From assembly GCA_937894675.1 (NCBI GenBank), contig CALCQO010000012.1, forward strand, positions 102,769 through 166,768: a stretch of 64,000 nt of DNA, read 5' to 3'. Under the pieces are notes generated by a model, which saw nothing but the letters and a program-made list of their open reading frames with translations, did no database searches and was not told the DNA's origin. Position numbers and translations under genes: made by a program. This document shows, piece by piece, positions 25,543 through 33,184 of this stretch. Source of the stretch: an uncultured Clostridia bacterium (GTDB taxonomy: Bacteria > Bacillota > Clostridia > Christensenellales > Aristaeellaceae). Position 1 is the first letter of the stretch. Each line of letters begins with the position of its first letter.

Positions 25543-25571
25543 ATGCCCGCCTGTAGTGGCGGGCATTTTTT
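25543..25571 (+). terminator. Terminator of secreted paralog 1, separated from its gene by repeat B
   Basis: ATGCCCGCC-TGTAGT-GGCGGGCAT (25543-25566) merges into a TTTTTT run. This is the functional-looking copy of the hairpin at 25302-25325. Confidence 0.8.
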
Positions 25572-25573
25572 CC

Positions 25574-25602
25574 TGTACAAATGTTCATTTGGCGTTTATA
25601 CT
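25574..25602 (+). promoter_or_regulatory. Promoter of secreted paralog 2
   Basis: TGTACA (25574-25579), 17-bp spacer, TATACT (25597-25602), about 60 bp before the ATG at 25661. Confidence 0.6.
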
Positions 25603-25660
25603 GAAAAAAGAGCAAAATTCCAACCGGAATGAACATCATACAACGACATAGGAGGTTCCC

Positions 25661-26692
25661 ATGACGAAAAAACGTGTCCTGTCCCTGTTAACAGCGCTGC
25701 TGGTACTGCTCAGCGTGCCGGCCATGCTGGAAACCAGCGTCCCGTCCGCCCTGCCCTCCGCCCAGGAGATCATTCCCATGATTCTCAGCGGTTCGGAAAC
25801 CGCCGTGCAGATGGCCCGGCAGTTTTTCAAGACCGCCCCCTTCGACCAGGCCTACGCCGCCCTGGAGGAAGCCCTGAAAGGCATCGCCGGCGGGGAGCCC
25901 TCCGCCCAGACCCCGGAGCTGACGCCCGAGCAGCTTGCAAGCCTGCAGGCCCTGGGCCAGGAAGCCTTCAACACCTTGGGCAGCCGCGCGGTGGAAACCC
26001 AGGGCACCACCTATAACATGTTCGCCCAGGACGGCGCCTTCATTGGCGACGGCATCCCCGCCAACGGCCAGGATATACCCGCCGAAGAGAAAACAGCCCT
26101 TTTCCTGCAGTTGCTTGGCGAGAAGAAAGCGCTGTACACCGCCCTGCATCACGATAACGTAACCCCCATCGAAATCCGGCTGAGCACCGACAAAGCCGTG
26201 CTGGCCAGCGCCGGCTTCACCATGGTGGAAGGTCTCACCATCAACAACATCCCCGTGCAGCTGATCAGCCGCGGCAACGGCACTGCCCTCATCAGCGCCG
26301 AAACCCTGCTGGCTGTTCTGGATGCCCAGTGGCTGATGATGAACAACCCCGGCCTGATGGCGCCTCAGCTGCTGGTGGATAACAGAACCCTGCTGGCAGA
26401 CGGCCAGGCAGCCGACCCCGCCAAGCTGGCGGAAGCACCCAAGCCGCGCCACGACCAGCTGCTTGGGGAAAAATTCCTTGTCTACCATCCCGAGGATGGG
26501 TATTACCGTCTGGTGGTAGTGGGTGTGCACGCCCCCATCCCCGAGGTTGTCCCCGTCGCAGCGCCCGCGGCGGCACCGGAAGTAACCCCCGCGCCGCCGG
26601 TGGAAACTGAGCCGCCCGCGCCAGTGGAAACCGAAGCCCCGCCCCCGCCTGTTGACACTTATATACCTGTGGACATCCTTCCTGCCCTGTAA
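25661..26692 (+). CDS. Secreted protein of unknown function with Pro-rich tail (paralog 2)
   Basis: 343 residues. It has a signal peptide (MTKKRVLSLLTALLVLLSVP, about 1-22), then the same globular region as the gene at 24168: SRAVETQGTTYNMFAQDGAF, LHHDNVTPIEIRLS, VLASAGFTMVEG, GNGTALISAETLLA, YHPEDGYYRLVVVGVHAP, and a Pro/Val/Glu-rich C-terminus. AGGAGG precedes the ATG. The pair probably arose by tandem duplication. The role is unknown; secretion and a flexible tail suggest the cell envelope. Confidence 0.8.
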   Translation: MTKKRVLSLLTALLVLLSVPAMLETSVPSALPSAQEIIPMILSGSETAVQMARQFFKTAPFDQAYAALEEALKGIAGGEPSAQTPELTPEQLASLQALGQEAFNTLGSRAVETQGTTYNMFAQDGAFIGDGIPANGQDIPAEEKTALFLQLLGEKKALYTALHHDNVTPIEIRLSTDKAVLASAGFTMVEGLTINNIPVQLISRGNGTALISAETLLAVLDAQWLMMNNPGLMAPQLLVDNRTLLADGQAADPAKLAEAPKPRHDQLLGEKFLVYHPEDGYYRLVVVGVHAPIPEVVPVAAPAAAPEVTPAPPVETEPPAPVETEAPPPPVDTYIPVDILPAL

Positions 26693-26725
26693 CAGAGGAT
26701 TGAGCATCACTGCCCAACATGGTCA

Positions 26726-26752
26726 GAGCCGCCCCCGGTATGGGGACGGCTC
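26726..26752 (+). terminator. Terminator after secreted paralog 2
   Basis: GAGCCGCCCCC pairs with GGGGACGGCTC (one mismatch), followed by ATTTATTG. Confidence 0.65.
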
Positions 26753-26775
26753 ATTTATTGTACGGGGCTTGCGGT

Positions 26776-27216
26776 TTATTTCGCCAGATCCCCCGTTTCC
26801 CCGAACACCCGGAGAAACTCCTGAATTCTGGTTTTTATCAGGTCGCGTACCTTCCTTGTTTTTTCCAGCTTTTCTTCCTGGGTGCCTGTGAAGGAGGAAG
26901 GGTCTGGAAAGTCCCAGGCAAGGCTCCATTTCGCCCCCGGGAAGATAGGGCACATCTGCCCGGCGGACTGCTCGCACACCTTGACCACCAGGTCATACGT
27001 CCTGCCTTCCCGGAAGAAATCGAACACCGAGTTGACCGGGTTGCGGGACAGGTCATACCCGTCCTCCGCCATCACCTGCACCACCAAGGGGTTCAATACC
27101 CCCGGCTCCAGCCCGGCGCTTTCGGCCTGGTACGCCCCTTTACCCAGGCTGTTCAGATAGGTCATCGCCATTTGGCTTCGGGCAGAGTTATGCACGCACA
27201 CAAACAATACTTTCAT
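26776..27216 (-). CDS. arsC: Arsenate reductase, low-molecular-weight phosphatase type
   Basis: 146 residues, cytosolic. The P-loop CVHNSARSQ gives nucleophile Cys7, and the redox relay is completed by Cys81 and Cys89 (VCEQSAGQMCP), as in thioredoxin-coupled ArsC. A general-acid Asp is present in the FPDPSS loop. It is the last gene of arsR-permease-thioredoxin-like-arsC, only 3 bp after the thioredoxin-like gene, whose product could supply reducing equivalents. Confidence 0.93.
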   Translation of the reverse strand: MKVLFVCVHNSARSQMAMTYLNSLGKGAYQAESAGLEPGVLNPLVVQVMAEDGYDLSRNPVNSVFDFFREGRTYDLVVKVCEQSAGQMCPIFPGAKWSLAWDFPDPSSFTGTQEEKLEKTRKVRDLIKTRIQEFLRVFGETGDLAK

Positions 27217-27219
27217 GGA

Positions 27220-27591
27220 TTACTTCCTTTCCCCGTCGGTTGACGGGCCCGCTTGAGGACGCTGATTCTGAAGAATGCGGACAACCTCTTCTTTTTTCAG
27301 CACCTTGCCGTAGGAAACCACCTTTCCATCCACCACCAGCGCCGGGGTGGACATGACGCCCCAGGCGGCAATCTGGGCAAAATCCCTGACATGCTCGATG
27401 GTTGTGTCCATCCCCATGTCTTCCAGCGCCGCCCTGGCCGCTTCTTCCAACTGATTGCAGGCGGCGCACCCGCTACCCAGTACCTTCACCGCCGCGCCCT
27501 GCCTCTGGGAAGGGCTTGCCTGCTCCCCCGCGGGAGCCTCCAGGGTTTGCCGCGGCTGTTCCTGCGGCTTTTTCTTTCCAAACAATGCCAT
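27220..27591 (-). CDS. Small thioredoxin-fold protein (CAAC active site)
   Basis: 123 residues. A charged N-terminal stretch (about 1-35) leads into a glutaredoxin/thioredoxin-like domain with KVLGSGCAACNQLEEAA (CxxC at about 42-45), a cis-Pro in MSTPALVVDGKVV, and a C-terminal helix. It belongs to the TM0996/MTH895-like group common in clostridial arsenic operons. AGAAGGAGG precedes the ATG. It probably works with the permease or ArsC encoded on either side. Confidence 0.88.
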   Translation of the reverse strand: MALFGKKKPQEQPRQTLEAPAGEQASPSQRQGAAVKVLGSGCAACNQLEEAARAALEDMGMDTTIEHVRDFAQIAAWGVMSTPALVVDGKVVSYGKVLKKEEVVRILQNQRPQAGPSTDGERK

Positions 27592-27608
27592 AAGGGTTCC
27601 TCCTTCTG

Positions 27609-28622
27609 TTATAGGATGTATGCCTGAAGCGCGTTGAACACATACCCGACGATGATGATGCCCACTGTGCAGATGGCGATGAACAGCGCCAGCAGCCTGG
27701 GCTTCACCGCCTTTCTGAGCATAATCATGGAAGGCAGGGACAAAGTGGTAACCGCCATCATGAATGCCAGAATGGAGCCCAGCAGCGCCCCTTTGCCCAA
27801 TAACGCCTCCGCGATGGGAATGGTGCCGAAAATATCGCCGTACATGGGCACGCCGATTACCGTGGCCAGCACCACTCCAAAGGGATTTCTGCTGCCCAGC
27901 ACCGCCGCGACCCACTCCTGAGGGATCCAGTTGTGGATGACGGCGCCGATGCCCACCCCTATTAGAATATACGGAAAGACCTTTTTAAACGTTGATACGA
28001 CCTGGTCTTTCGCGTACAGCAACCGGTCTCGGCGGCTAAGCTGGGGGGATTGGATGTCCACCTTTCCGGCGGCGAGGATAAAGCTTTCCACATGCTTTTC
28101 CATGCGCATTTTTTCAATCAGCGTGCCGCCGGCAACGGCGATAACCAGCCCCAGGAGCACATACAGTACCGCGACCTTGGCGCCGAAGATGCTCATCAAC
28201 AGCATCAGGGAGCCCAGGTCCACCATGGGGGAGGAAATCAGAAAGGAAAAAGTGACCCCCAGGGGCAATCCAGCCGAGGTAAAACCGATGAACAGCGGAA
28301 TGGAGGAGCAGGAGCAAAAGGGCGTTACCGTGCCCAGCAGCGCGGCCAGGATATTGGCCCAGACGCCATGGAAATTGCCCAGGATTTTCTTGCTTCTTTC
28401 CGGCGGAAAGTAGCTTTGGATGTAGCTGATGATGAAAATCAGCACGCACAGCAGCACGACAATCTTGATGACATCGTACAGAAAAAACTGCAGGCTGCCC
28501 ACCCAGCGGTTGGCGCCGTCCAGCCCCAGGGCAGCAAGGGCGTTGCCAATCAGTTCATTCAGCCAACGCATGCCCAGAACCTGGTTCTGGATAAAGTTCC
28601 ACGCCGATTTTACACTTTGCAT
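27609..28622 (-). CDS. Permease of the DUF318/ArsP-like family
   Basis: 337 residues with about eight to ten membrane helices. Recognisable segments are GTVTPFCSCSSIPLFIGFTS with the conserved CSCSS, FLISSPMVDLGSLMLL, and a second half with GVPMYGDIFGTIPIAEALL. The Cys-rich CSCS motif is typical of YraQ/ArsP permeases that export trivalent arsenicals. The ATG at 28622 is used; the upstream TTG lacks a binding site. It lies between arsR and the thioredoxin-like gene. Confidence 0.88.
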   Translation of the reverse strand: MQSVKSAWNFIQNQVLGMRWLNELIGNALAALGLDGANRWVGSLQFFLYDVIKIVVLLCVLIFIISYIQSYFPPERSKKILGNFHGVWANILAALLGTVTPFCSCSSIPLFIGFTSAGLPLGVTFSFLISSPMVDLGSLMLLMSIFGAKVAVLYVLLGLVIAVAGGTLIEKMRMEKHVESFILAAGKVDIQSPQLSRRDRLLYAKDQVVSTFKKVFPYILIGVGIGAVIHNWIPQEWVAAVLGSRNPFGVVLATVIGVPMYGDIFGTIPIAEALLGKGALLGSILAFMMAVTTLSLPSMIMLRKAVKPRLLALFIAICTVGIIIVGYVFNALQAYIL

Positions 28623-28668
28623 ACCGATAGCGCCTTCTTCTTTCAATGTTCAGAGGCCAAAAAGCCCC

Positions 28669-28989
28669 TTAGTCCTGCGCGCACAGGGCGCTTTGGGCAC
28701 AAGCAGCCCGGCTTTCCGCCCTGGTCAGTTGCTCCAGCAGCGCGGCGGCCGCCTGGCTGCCCTCCGGGCTGATACGGTAGTGCGTCCACTTGCCCTCCTG
28801 CCGCCCCTGCACAATGCCTGATTCGCAGAGGATTTTCATGTGATAGCTCAGGGTGGACTGAGGCAGCGCCAGCTGTTCGAAGAGCACGCAGACGCACTTC
28901 TCCCCGCTTTGAAGGATTTCCAGGATTCGTAGGCGTTTTTCATCGCACAGCGCTTTGAAAACCTTCGCGTTCCGGGCGTACCTCGTCAT
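28669..28989 (-). CDS. arsR: ArsR-family metalloregulator
   Basis: 106 residues with a winged helix (SGEKCVCVLFEQLALPQSTL, then SYHMKILCESGIV). The CVC motif in the helix before the recognition helix is the classical As(III)/Sb(III) site (ELCVCDL in relatives), and further Cys residues (AACAQSALCAQD) lie at the C-terminus. GGAGGAG precedes the ATG at 28989. It heads the arsenic operon and overlies an operator just upstream of its start. Confidence 0.93.
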   Translation of the reverse strand: MTRYARNAKVFKALCDEKRLRILEILQSGEKCVCVLFEQLALPQSTLSYHMKILCESGIVQGRQEGKWTHYRISPEGSQAAAALLEQLTRAESRAACAQSALCAQD

Positions 28990-29005
28990 ACCGCGTCTCC
29001 TCCTC

Positions 29006-29025
29006 AAATCGAATATTCTTGATTT
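29006..29025. promoter_or_regulatory. Candidate ArsR operator
   Basis: AAATCGAATATTCTTGATTT is a near-palindrome around GAATATTC, between the -10 box and the arsR ATG. Confidence 0.6.
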
Positions 29026-29027
29026 GT

Positions 29028-29057
29028 ATCTTACAGCAGCCTTTCTCCGCCTGTCAA
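29028..29057 (-). promoter_or_regulatory. Promoter of the ars operon
   Basis: Minus strand TTGACA (29052-29057), 18-bp spacer, TAAGAT (29028-29033), directly upstream of the candidate operator. Confidence 0.65.
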
Positions 29058-29114
29058 TCAAAATTTATGTAAAATGCCGCCTGATTTCTGCCATTCGCCC
29101 CGCGCCCTTGTTTC

Positions 29115-29123
29115 TGGTATAAT
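29115..29123 (+). promoter_or_regulatory. Extended -10 promoter of the macrodomain gene
   Basis: TGG-TATAAT (TATAAT at 29118-29123), 31 bp before the ATG, with no good -35 hexamer. Confidence 0.6.
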
Positions 29124-29154
29124 CAAAGCAAACAAAAGCGCAAGGGGTGTTTCC

Positions 29155-30369
29155 ATGCCTTTTATCATCGTACGCGACGACATCACCACCATGCAGGTGG
29201 ACGCCATTGTCAACGCCGCCAACGAAAGCCTGCTGGGCGGCGGTGGGATGGACGGGCAGATCCACCGGGCCGCCGGCCCCAAGCTGCTGGAAGAATGCAG
29301 GACGCTGGGTGGCTGCGAAACAGGCGGCGCCAAAATCACCAAGGGGTACAACCTGCCCGCAAAGTACATCATCCACGCCGTGGGCCCCGTGTGGCAGGGC
29401 GGCAGCCAGAGGGAAAAGGAGCTGCTGGCATCCTGCTACCGCCAGGCTCTGCAGCTGGCGGCGGACAAGGGGCTGGAGAGCGTCGCATTCCCCCTGATTT
29501 CCTCCGGCATCTACGGCTACCCCAAGGACCAGGCGCTACAGGTGGCGGCGGACACCATCCGCGCCTTCCTGGAGCAAAACGACATGCTGGTGTACCTGGC
29601 GGTGTTCGACAGAAAAGCCCTGGAGGCAAGCCAGGGCCTGTTTCAGGATATCCAGTCTTTTATCGACGAAAAGTATGTGGAGGAACGTGCCGACTGGCTG
29701 GAGACAACCAGCCGCCGCCGGGTAGAATTTGGCGGGCAATGGGAGGATGCCGTCCGGGGAAACCTGCCTCCCCGGGCGTGGGAATTACAATCGGAAAGCC
29801 CCTTGGAGCAATCCCCCTGGGAGACAGACGACGAAGCGGCTTCGTCACGGGACTACACCAGGCGCCAGCATCCCCGGCCCTACGCGAAAACCAAACGCGG
29901 GCTGTCCCTACCCCGCCTTAAAGGGAAAAAGAAAAGCCCCCCCCTTGAAGAAACCCAGGAGATGGAGGTTCTGCGCGCGCCCGCCCCGGCGATGGCGCCC
30001 CAATCCCTCGCGGACAGGCTGAAACAGATGGACGAAACCTTCTCCCAGACCCTGCTGCGGCGCATCGACCTGGCCGGCCTCAGCGACCCTCAGTGTTACA
30101 AAAAAGCCAATGTGGACCGCAAGCTTTTCTCCAAAATCCGGGGGGACATCCACTACCGCCCCTCCAAACAGACCGCCATCGCCTTCGCCCTGGCCCTGGA
30201 AATGAGCCTGGAGGACACCCAGGATTTGCTGCGCAAGGCAGGCTACGCCCTGTCCCCCAGCAGCAAGGCGGACATCATCGTGGAGTACTTCATCCTCCAC
30301 AACAACTACGACATTTTCGAAATCAACCAGGCCCTCTTCGCCTTCGACCAGGTGCTGCTGGGGGCGTAG
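29155..30369 (+). CDS. Macrodomain protein with XRE-like C-terminal domain
   Basis: 404 residues. Residues 1-165 are a macrodomain of the O-acetyl-ADP-ribose deacetylase/TmNB-like type: DAIVNAANESLLGGGGMDGQ (with the catalytic-type Asn and the GGGGMD loop), then YIIHAVGP and FPLISSGIYGYPK. A polar, Pro/Arg-rich linker (about 170-280) follows. Residues 285-404 carry a helical domain with KANVDRKLFSKIR, RPSKQTAIAFALALEMSLED and TQDLLRKAGYALSPSSKAD, which resembles an XRE/Cro helix-turn-helix. The ATG at 29155 has AAGGGG upstream. It may read or remove ADP-ribose marks; the C-terminal partner (DNA or RNA) is unknown. Confidence 0.87.
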   Translation: MPFIIVRDDITTMQVDAIVNAANESLLGGGGMDGQIHRAAGPKLLEECRTLGGCETGGAKITKGYNLPAKYIIHAVGPVWQGGSQREKELLASCYRQALQLAADKGLESVAFPLISSGIYGYPKDQALQVAADTIRAFLEQNDMLVYLAVFDRKALEASQGLFQDIQSFIDEKYVEERADWLETTSRRRVEFGGQWEDAVRGNLPPRAWELQSESPLEQSPWETDDEAASSRDYTRRQHPRPYAKTKRGLSLPRLKGKKKSPPLEETQEMEVLRAPAPAMAPQSLADRLKQMDETFSQTLLRRIDLAGLSDPQCYKKANVDRKLFSKIRGDIHYRPSKQTAIAFALALEMSLEDTQDLLRKAGYALSPSSKADIIVEYFILHNNYDIFEINQALFAFDQVLLGA

Positions 30370-30407
30370 GGCGGGCAGGATATTTTTAATGGATCCAAAT
30401 TTTCAGA

Positions 30408-30433
30408 TAAAAAACAGGGGCGTGAGCCCCTGT
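30408..30433 (-). terminator. Terminator of the minus-strand SH3-domain gene
   Basis: Minus strand ACAGGGGC-TCAC-GCCCCTGT (30414-30433) followed by TTTTTATC. Confidence 0.75.
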
Positions 30434-30484
30434 GTCATATTGCCGTATTTTGCCTTTCCATAGGGCGGTAAACCCCTGATTCAA

Positions 30485-31588
30485 TCAGTATACCTCAATG
30501 ACCGGTGAGGAATAATCCGTATAACCATCCCCCGAATCGTACACCCGGCACTCCAGCCAGAGTTTTCCCGGGCTGGAGGTTGTGTAGTCCATCACCGACC
30601 TTTGCTGCCTGGGGGATTCCGTCATGGAGCCGTAGCTGCGTCTGCCGGCGGTATCCTCAAACACCCAGCGGTAGTCGTACCATAGATACCCCATATACAC
30701 ATTGGGGGAGTACTGCGCCCAGACAACCACCCGGGCATTGCTGCCCGCCCGCACACGGTTTGCCGGCACCTCGAACGCCACCTCCTCCGCCTGGGCGTTC
30801 TGGGGCATAAACTGCGCCCGCTGGCTGGCTTCAGCCCCCCGGGCGTCCGTCACATAGAAGGAGATAGAATTGCGCGGGTACATGCCCTCCTTGACGGGAT
30901 AGGAAACCTGCGCGTAATCGCCGATGCCCGAGCCCGTAAAGTCGATGTCATCCTCCCAGATGTAATGGTACTCATAAGGCGCCGTGCCGCCCGTTGCCAA
31001 AAAGGTGACAACCAGGTTCTGCCCCGGCCGGGGATTAAAATCGCTGAGGTTGATAAAAGCCTGCAGAGGCTGGGCGCTTGTTGTCTGGGAGGTAAAACCC
31101 TGCACACAGGTGTCCGGCACATAGCCGCGCACCTTTTTACCGCCCACGGTGTATTCCACCATCACATAGCCTTTCTCCCATCCAAAGGCCAGCACCGCCT
31201 GGCCCGCGGACAGATACTCCTGCCGGGGGGCGTAGTGCTGCCCGGGCCCGTAATACACCTGGGAGCCTGCCTGCATCTGGGTATGGGTGCCCTCCTGGAT
31301 GCCCCAGGGAACCTCCCCATAGGCGTTGATGCGCTTCATCCCCGTGTAGGCGCGGTAGAGAAGGCCGCGCTTCTCAAACTCCACCAACCCCCAGGGAACG
31401 CTGCCCATCACCTGCTCAATGAGGGTAATGGGGGTGTTCTGGGGCAGGGTGCCCAATTCCTCCGTGTACAGGGTGGACGGCCCGGAGCGGGTGGCCATCC
31501 GCTGGTTGAGGGACGCCTGCACCGCACCGGCGGGGGACACGGACAGCATCAGCAGCAAAGCCAGCAGCAGGGACAGCAGCTTTTTCAT
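30485..31588 (-). CDS. Secreted protein with bacterial SH3-type domains
   Basis: 367 residues with a signal peptide (MKKLLSLLLALLLMLSVSPA). Residues about 25-160 hold two SH3b-like modules (LNQRMATRSGPSTLYTEELG, GLLYRAYTGMKRI, and GQHYAPRQEYL...GYVPDTCV). The C-terminal half is a beta-rich region, probably Ig-like. SH3b domains in such proteins usually bind peptidoglycan or peptides. It is divergent from another SH3-containing secreted protein. Confidence 0.78.
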   Translation of the reverse strand: MKKLLSLLLALLLMLSVSPAGAVQASLNQRMATRSGPSTLYTEELGTLPQNTPITLIEQVMGSVPWGLVEFEKRGLLYRAYTGMKRINAYGEVPWGIQEGTHTQMQAGSQVYYGPGQHYAPRQEYLSAGQAVLAFGWEKGYVMVEYTVGGKKVRGYVPDTCVQGFTSQTTSAQPLQAFINLSDFNPRPGQNLVVTFLATGGTAPYEYHYIWEDDIDFTGSGIGDYAQVSYPVKEGMYPRNSISFYVTDARGAEASQRAQFMPQNAQAEEVAFEVPANRVRAGSNARVVVWAQYSPNVYMGYLWYDYRWVFEDTAGRRSYGSMTESPRQQRSVMDYTTSSPGKLWLECRVYDSGDGYTDYSSPVIEVY

Positions 31589-31753
31589 GGGGATTCCTCC
31601 CTTTCATTTTTCTGATAACATGATTGTAAAGCATACCCGCCCGCCGCGCAAGGGCGGAGTCGGAAACTTGCTGGAATACAATTTTCACGCCTTGACGCAA
31701 CAAAACCCACCCGCCGGGTGTTACCATAAGTAGAACACCCAAAGGAGGACAGG

Positions 31754-33097
31754 ATGAAAAAGTACGGATCGCTTCTGATGATATGGATGCTGGCGGTATG
31801 TATGCTGCCGTTTACCGCCCAGGCGGGGGATCCCTACTGGCGGGGGTATGTAGGGGGGACGGACAGCGTGCCGGTGTACGCCGCCGCCAAGAAGGGCGCC
31901 AGGGAAATCGGCCGCTTGCACCTGGGGACGGAGGTGTACGGCAACGCCCGGGGCAGCTATGTGGAGGTAATGCTGCCCTACGAGGAGCGCCTGGGGTATA
32001 TGCGCGTGGCGGATTTGCAGGAAATTCCGCCGGAAACGAAGCGTTTTTCCGTGTTTGCCGTAACGGGGGACGAGGTGCCCCTGTACCAGGATAACAGCGA
32101 AAAGAGCCGGGTGATTGCCCGGCACGCGGCAGGCTCCCTGGGTTATGTGATGGGGGAAATGAGCAGCGGTCTTGCCTATGTTGCCATCGGCGAGATGCGG
32201 GGCTTTGTGCCCCTTCACAGCATCCGGAAAACTGGGCAGGAAACCCAGGCGGTTCAGTACATGGTGGAACTGCCGCTGCTGGAAGAAAAAACCATTTCCT
32301 TCACCGGGCAATACCTGATGAACAGCGCCACCGGGTACGGGCTGAGCAGCTTTTTCTACATGTCCCCCTATGAGGCGAAAGACGGGATGGCCACCCTGCG
32401 CATCGCCGCTTATGTAGGGGCGTATGCCCAACTGACCACCGGCGCCTTCCTGCCGGTTGGGTATATAGACGGCAGCTACCAGCCCCAGATGGCGTATGTA
32501 AGCAACCCCCAGCCCTACGAGCGGCTGAACCTGCGGTGGGAGCCGAGCAAGGACGGCCACCTTTTGGCGAAATTCTATACCGGCGTACCGGTACAGGTGC
32601 TTTCCCGTATTGACGGCTGGGCGGCGGTGGTGATGGCGGACAACCGGACCGGCTATGTGCTGGAGGAGTTTCTGCGCTTGGGGGCTGCGGAAAAAGCGCC
32701 CTCCCTGCCCCAGCTGCGGGCCAAGCGGGGAGTCGATACCTACTATGATTCTCAAGGGGAAAGGCACACGCTGCATTTGAAAAAGGGCGAAATCGTAGAC
32801 GTGCTGGGCATGGATTTGGGCTACTCCCGTGATACCTGCATTGTGCGCTATCAGGGGTTGTATCTGCCTGTCCCCCTTGCTGATTTTGAAAGCGCCGGCG
32901 GCGACTATTGGCCTGCCCGGGTGTCGGGGGGCAGCCTGAATATGCGGGACACGCCCGATACCGCCTCCAGCCAGGTGGTCGCTAAAATCCCCGAGAGGAC
33001 AGAGATCAGCGTGCTCTTCCGGGGAGAACAATGGAGCGAGGTACTCCACAAAGGAACAAGGGGCTGGGTGATGACCCGGTATCTGCGGTTTGATTGA
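31754..33097 (+). CDS. Secreted multi-SH3 domain protein
   Basis: 447 residues with a signal peptide (MKKYGSLLMIWMLAVCMLPF, cleaved after AQA). Three or four SH3b-like modules are visible: SVPVYAAAKKGAREIGRLHL near 30, EVPLYQDNSEKSRVIARHAA near 115, ERLNLRWEPSKDGHLLAKFY near 255, and SLNMRDTPDTASSQVVAKIP near 395. It probably attaches to the cell wall. No catalytic domain is evident. AAAGGAGG precedes the ATG. Confidence 0.82.
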   Translation: MKKYGSLLMIWMLAVCMLPFTAQAGDPYWRGYVGGTDSVPVYAAAKKGAREIGRLHLGTEVYGNARGSYVEVMLPYEERLGYMRVADLQEIPPETKRFSVFAVTGDEVPLYQDNSEKSRVIARHAAGSLGYVMGEMSSGLAYVAIGEMRGFVPLHSIRKTGQETQAVQYMVELPLLEEKTISFTGQYLMNSATGYGLSSFFYMSPYEAKDGMATLRIAAYVGAYAQLTTGAFLPVGYIDGSYQPQMAYVSNPQPYERLNLRWEPSKDGHLLAKFYTGVPVQVLSRIDGWAAVVMADNRTGYVLEEFLRLGAAEKAPSLPQLRAKRGVDTYYDSQGERHTLHLKKGEIVDVLGMDLGYSRDTCIVRYQGLYLPVPLADFESAGGDYWPARVSGGSLNMRDTPDTASSQVVAKIPERTEISVLFRGEQWSEVLHKGTRGWVMTRYLRFD

Positions 33098-33137
33098 GGA
33101 ACCTTACAGGATTTTTCGGATAGCCATGACCCATAGA

Positions 33138-33173
33138 AAAAGGGACGCCGTTCATGATGAGCGGCGTCCCTTT
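33138..33173. terminator. Bidirectional terminator
   Basis: AAAGGGACGCCG pairs with CGGCGTCCCTTT around an 11-nt loop, between converging genes. Confidence 0.85.
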
Positions 33174-33184
33174 GATGATGAATT

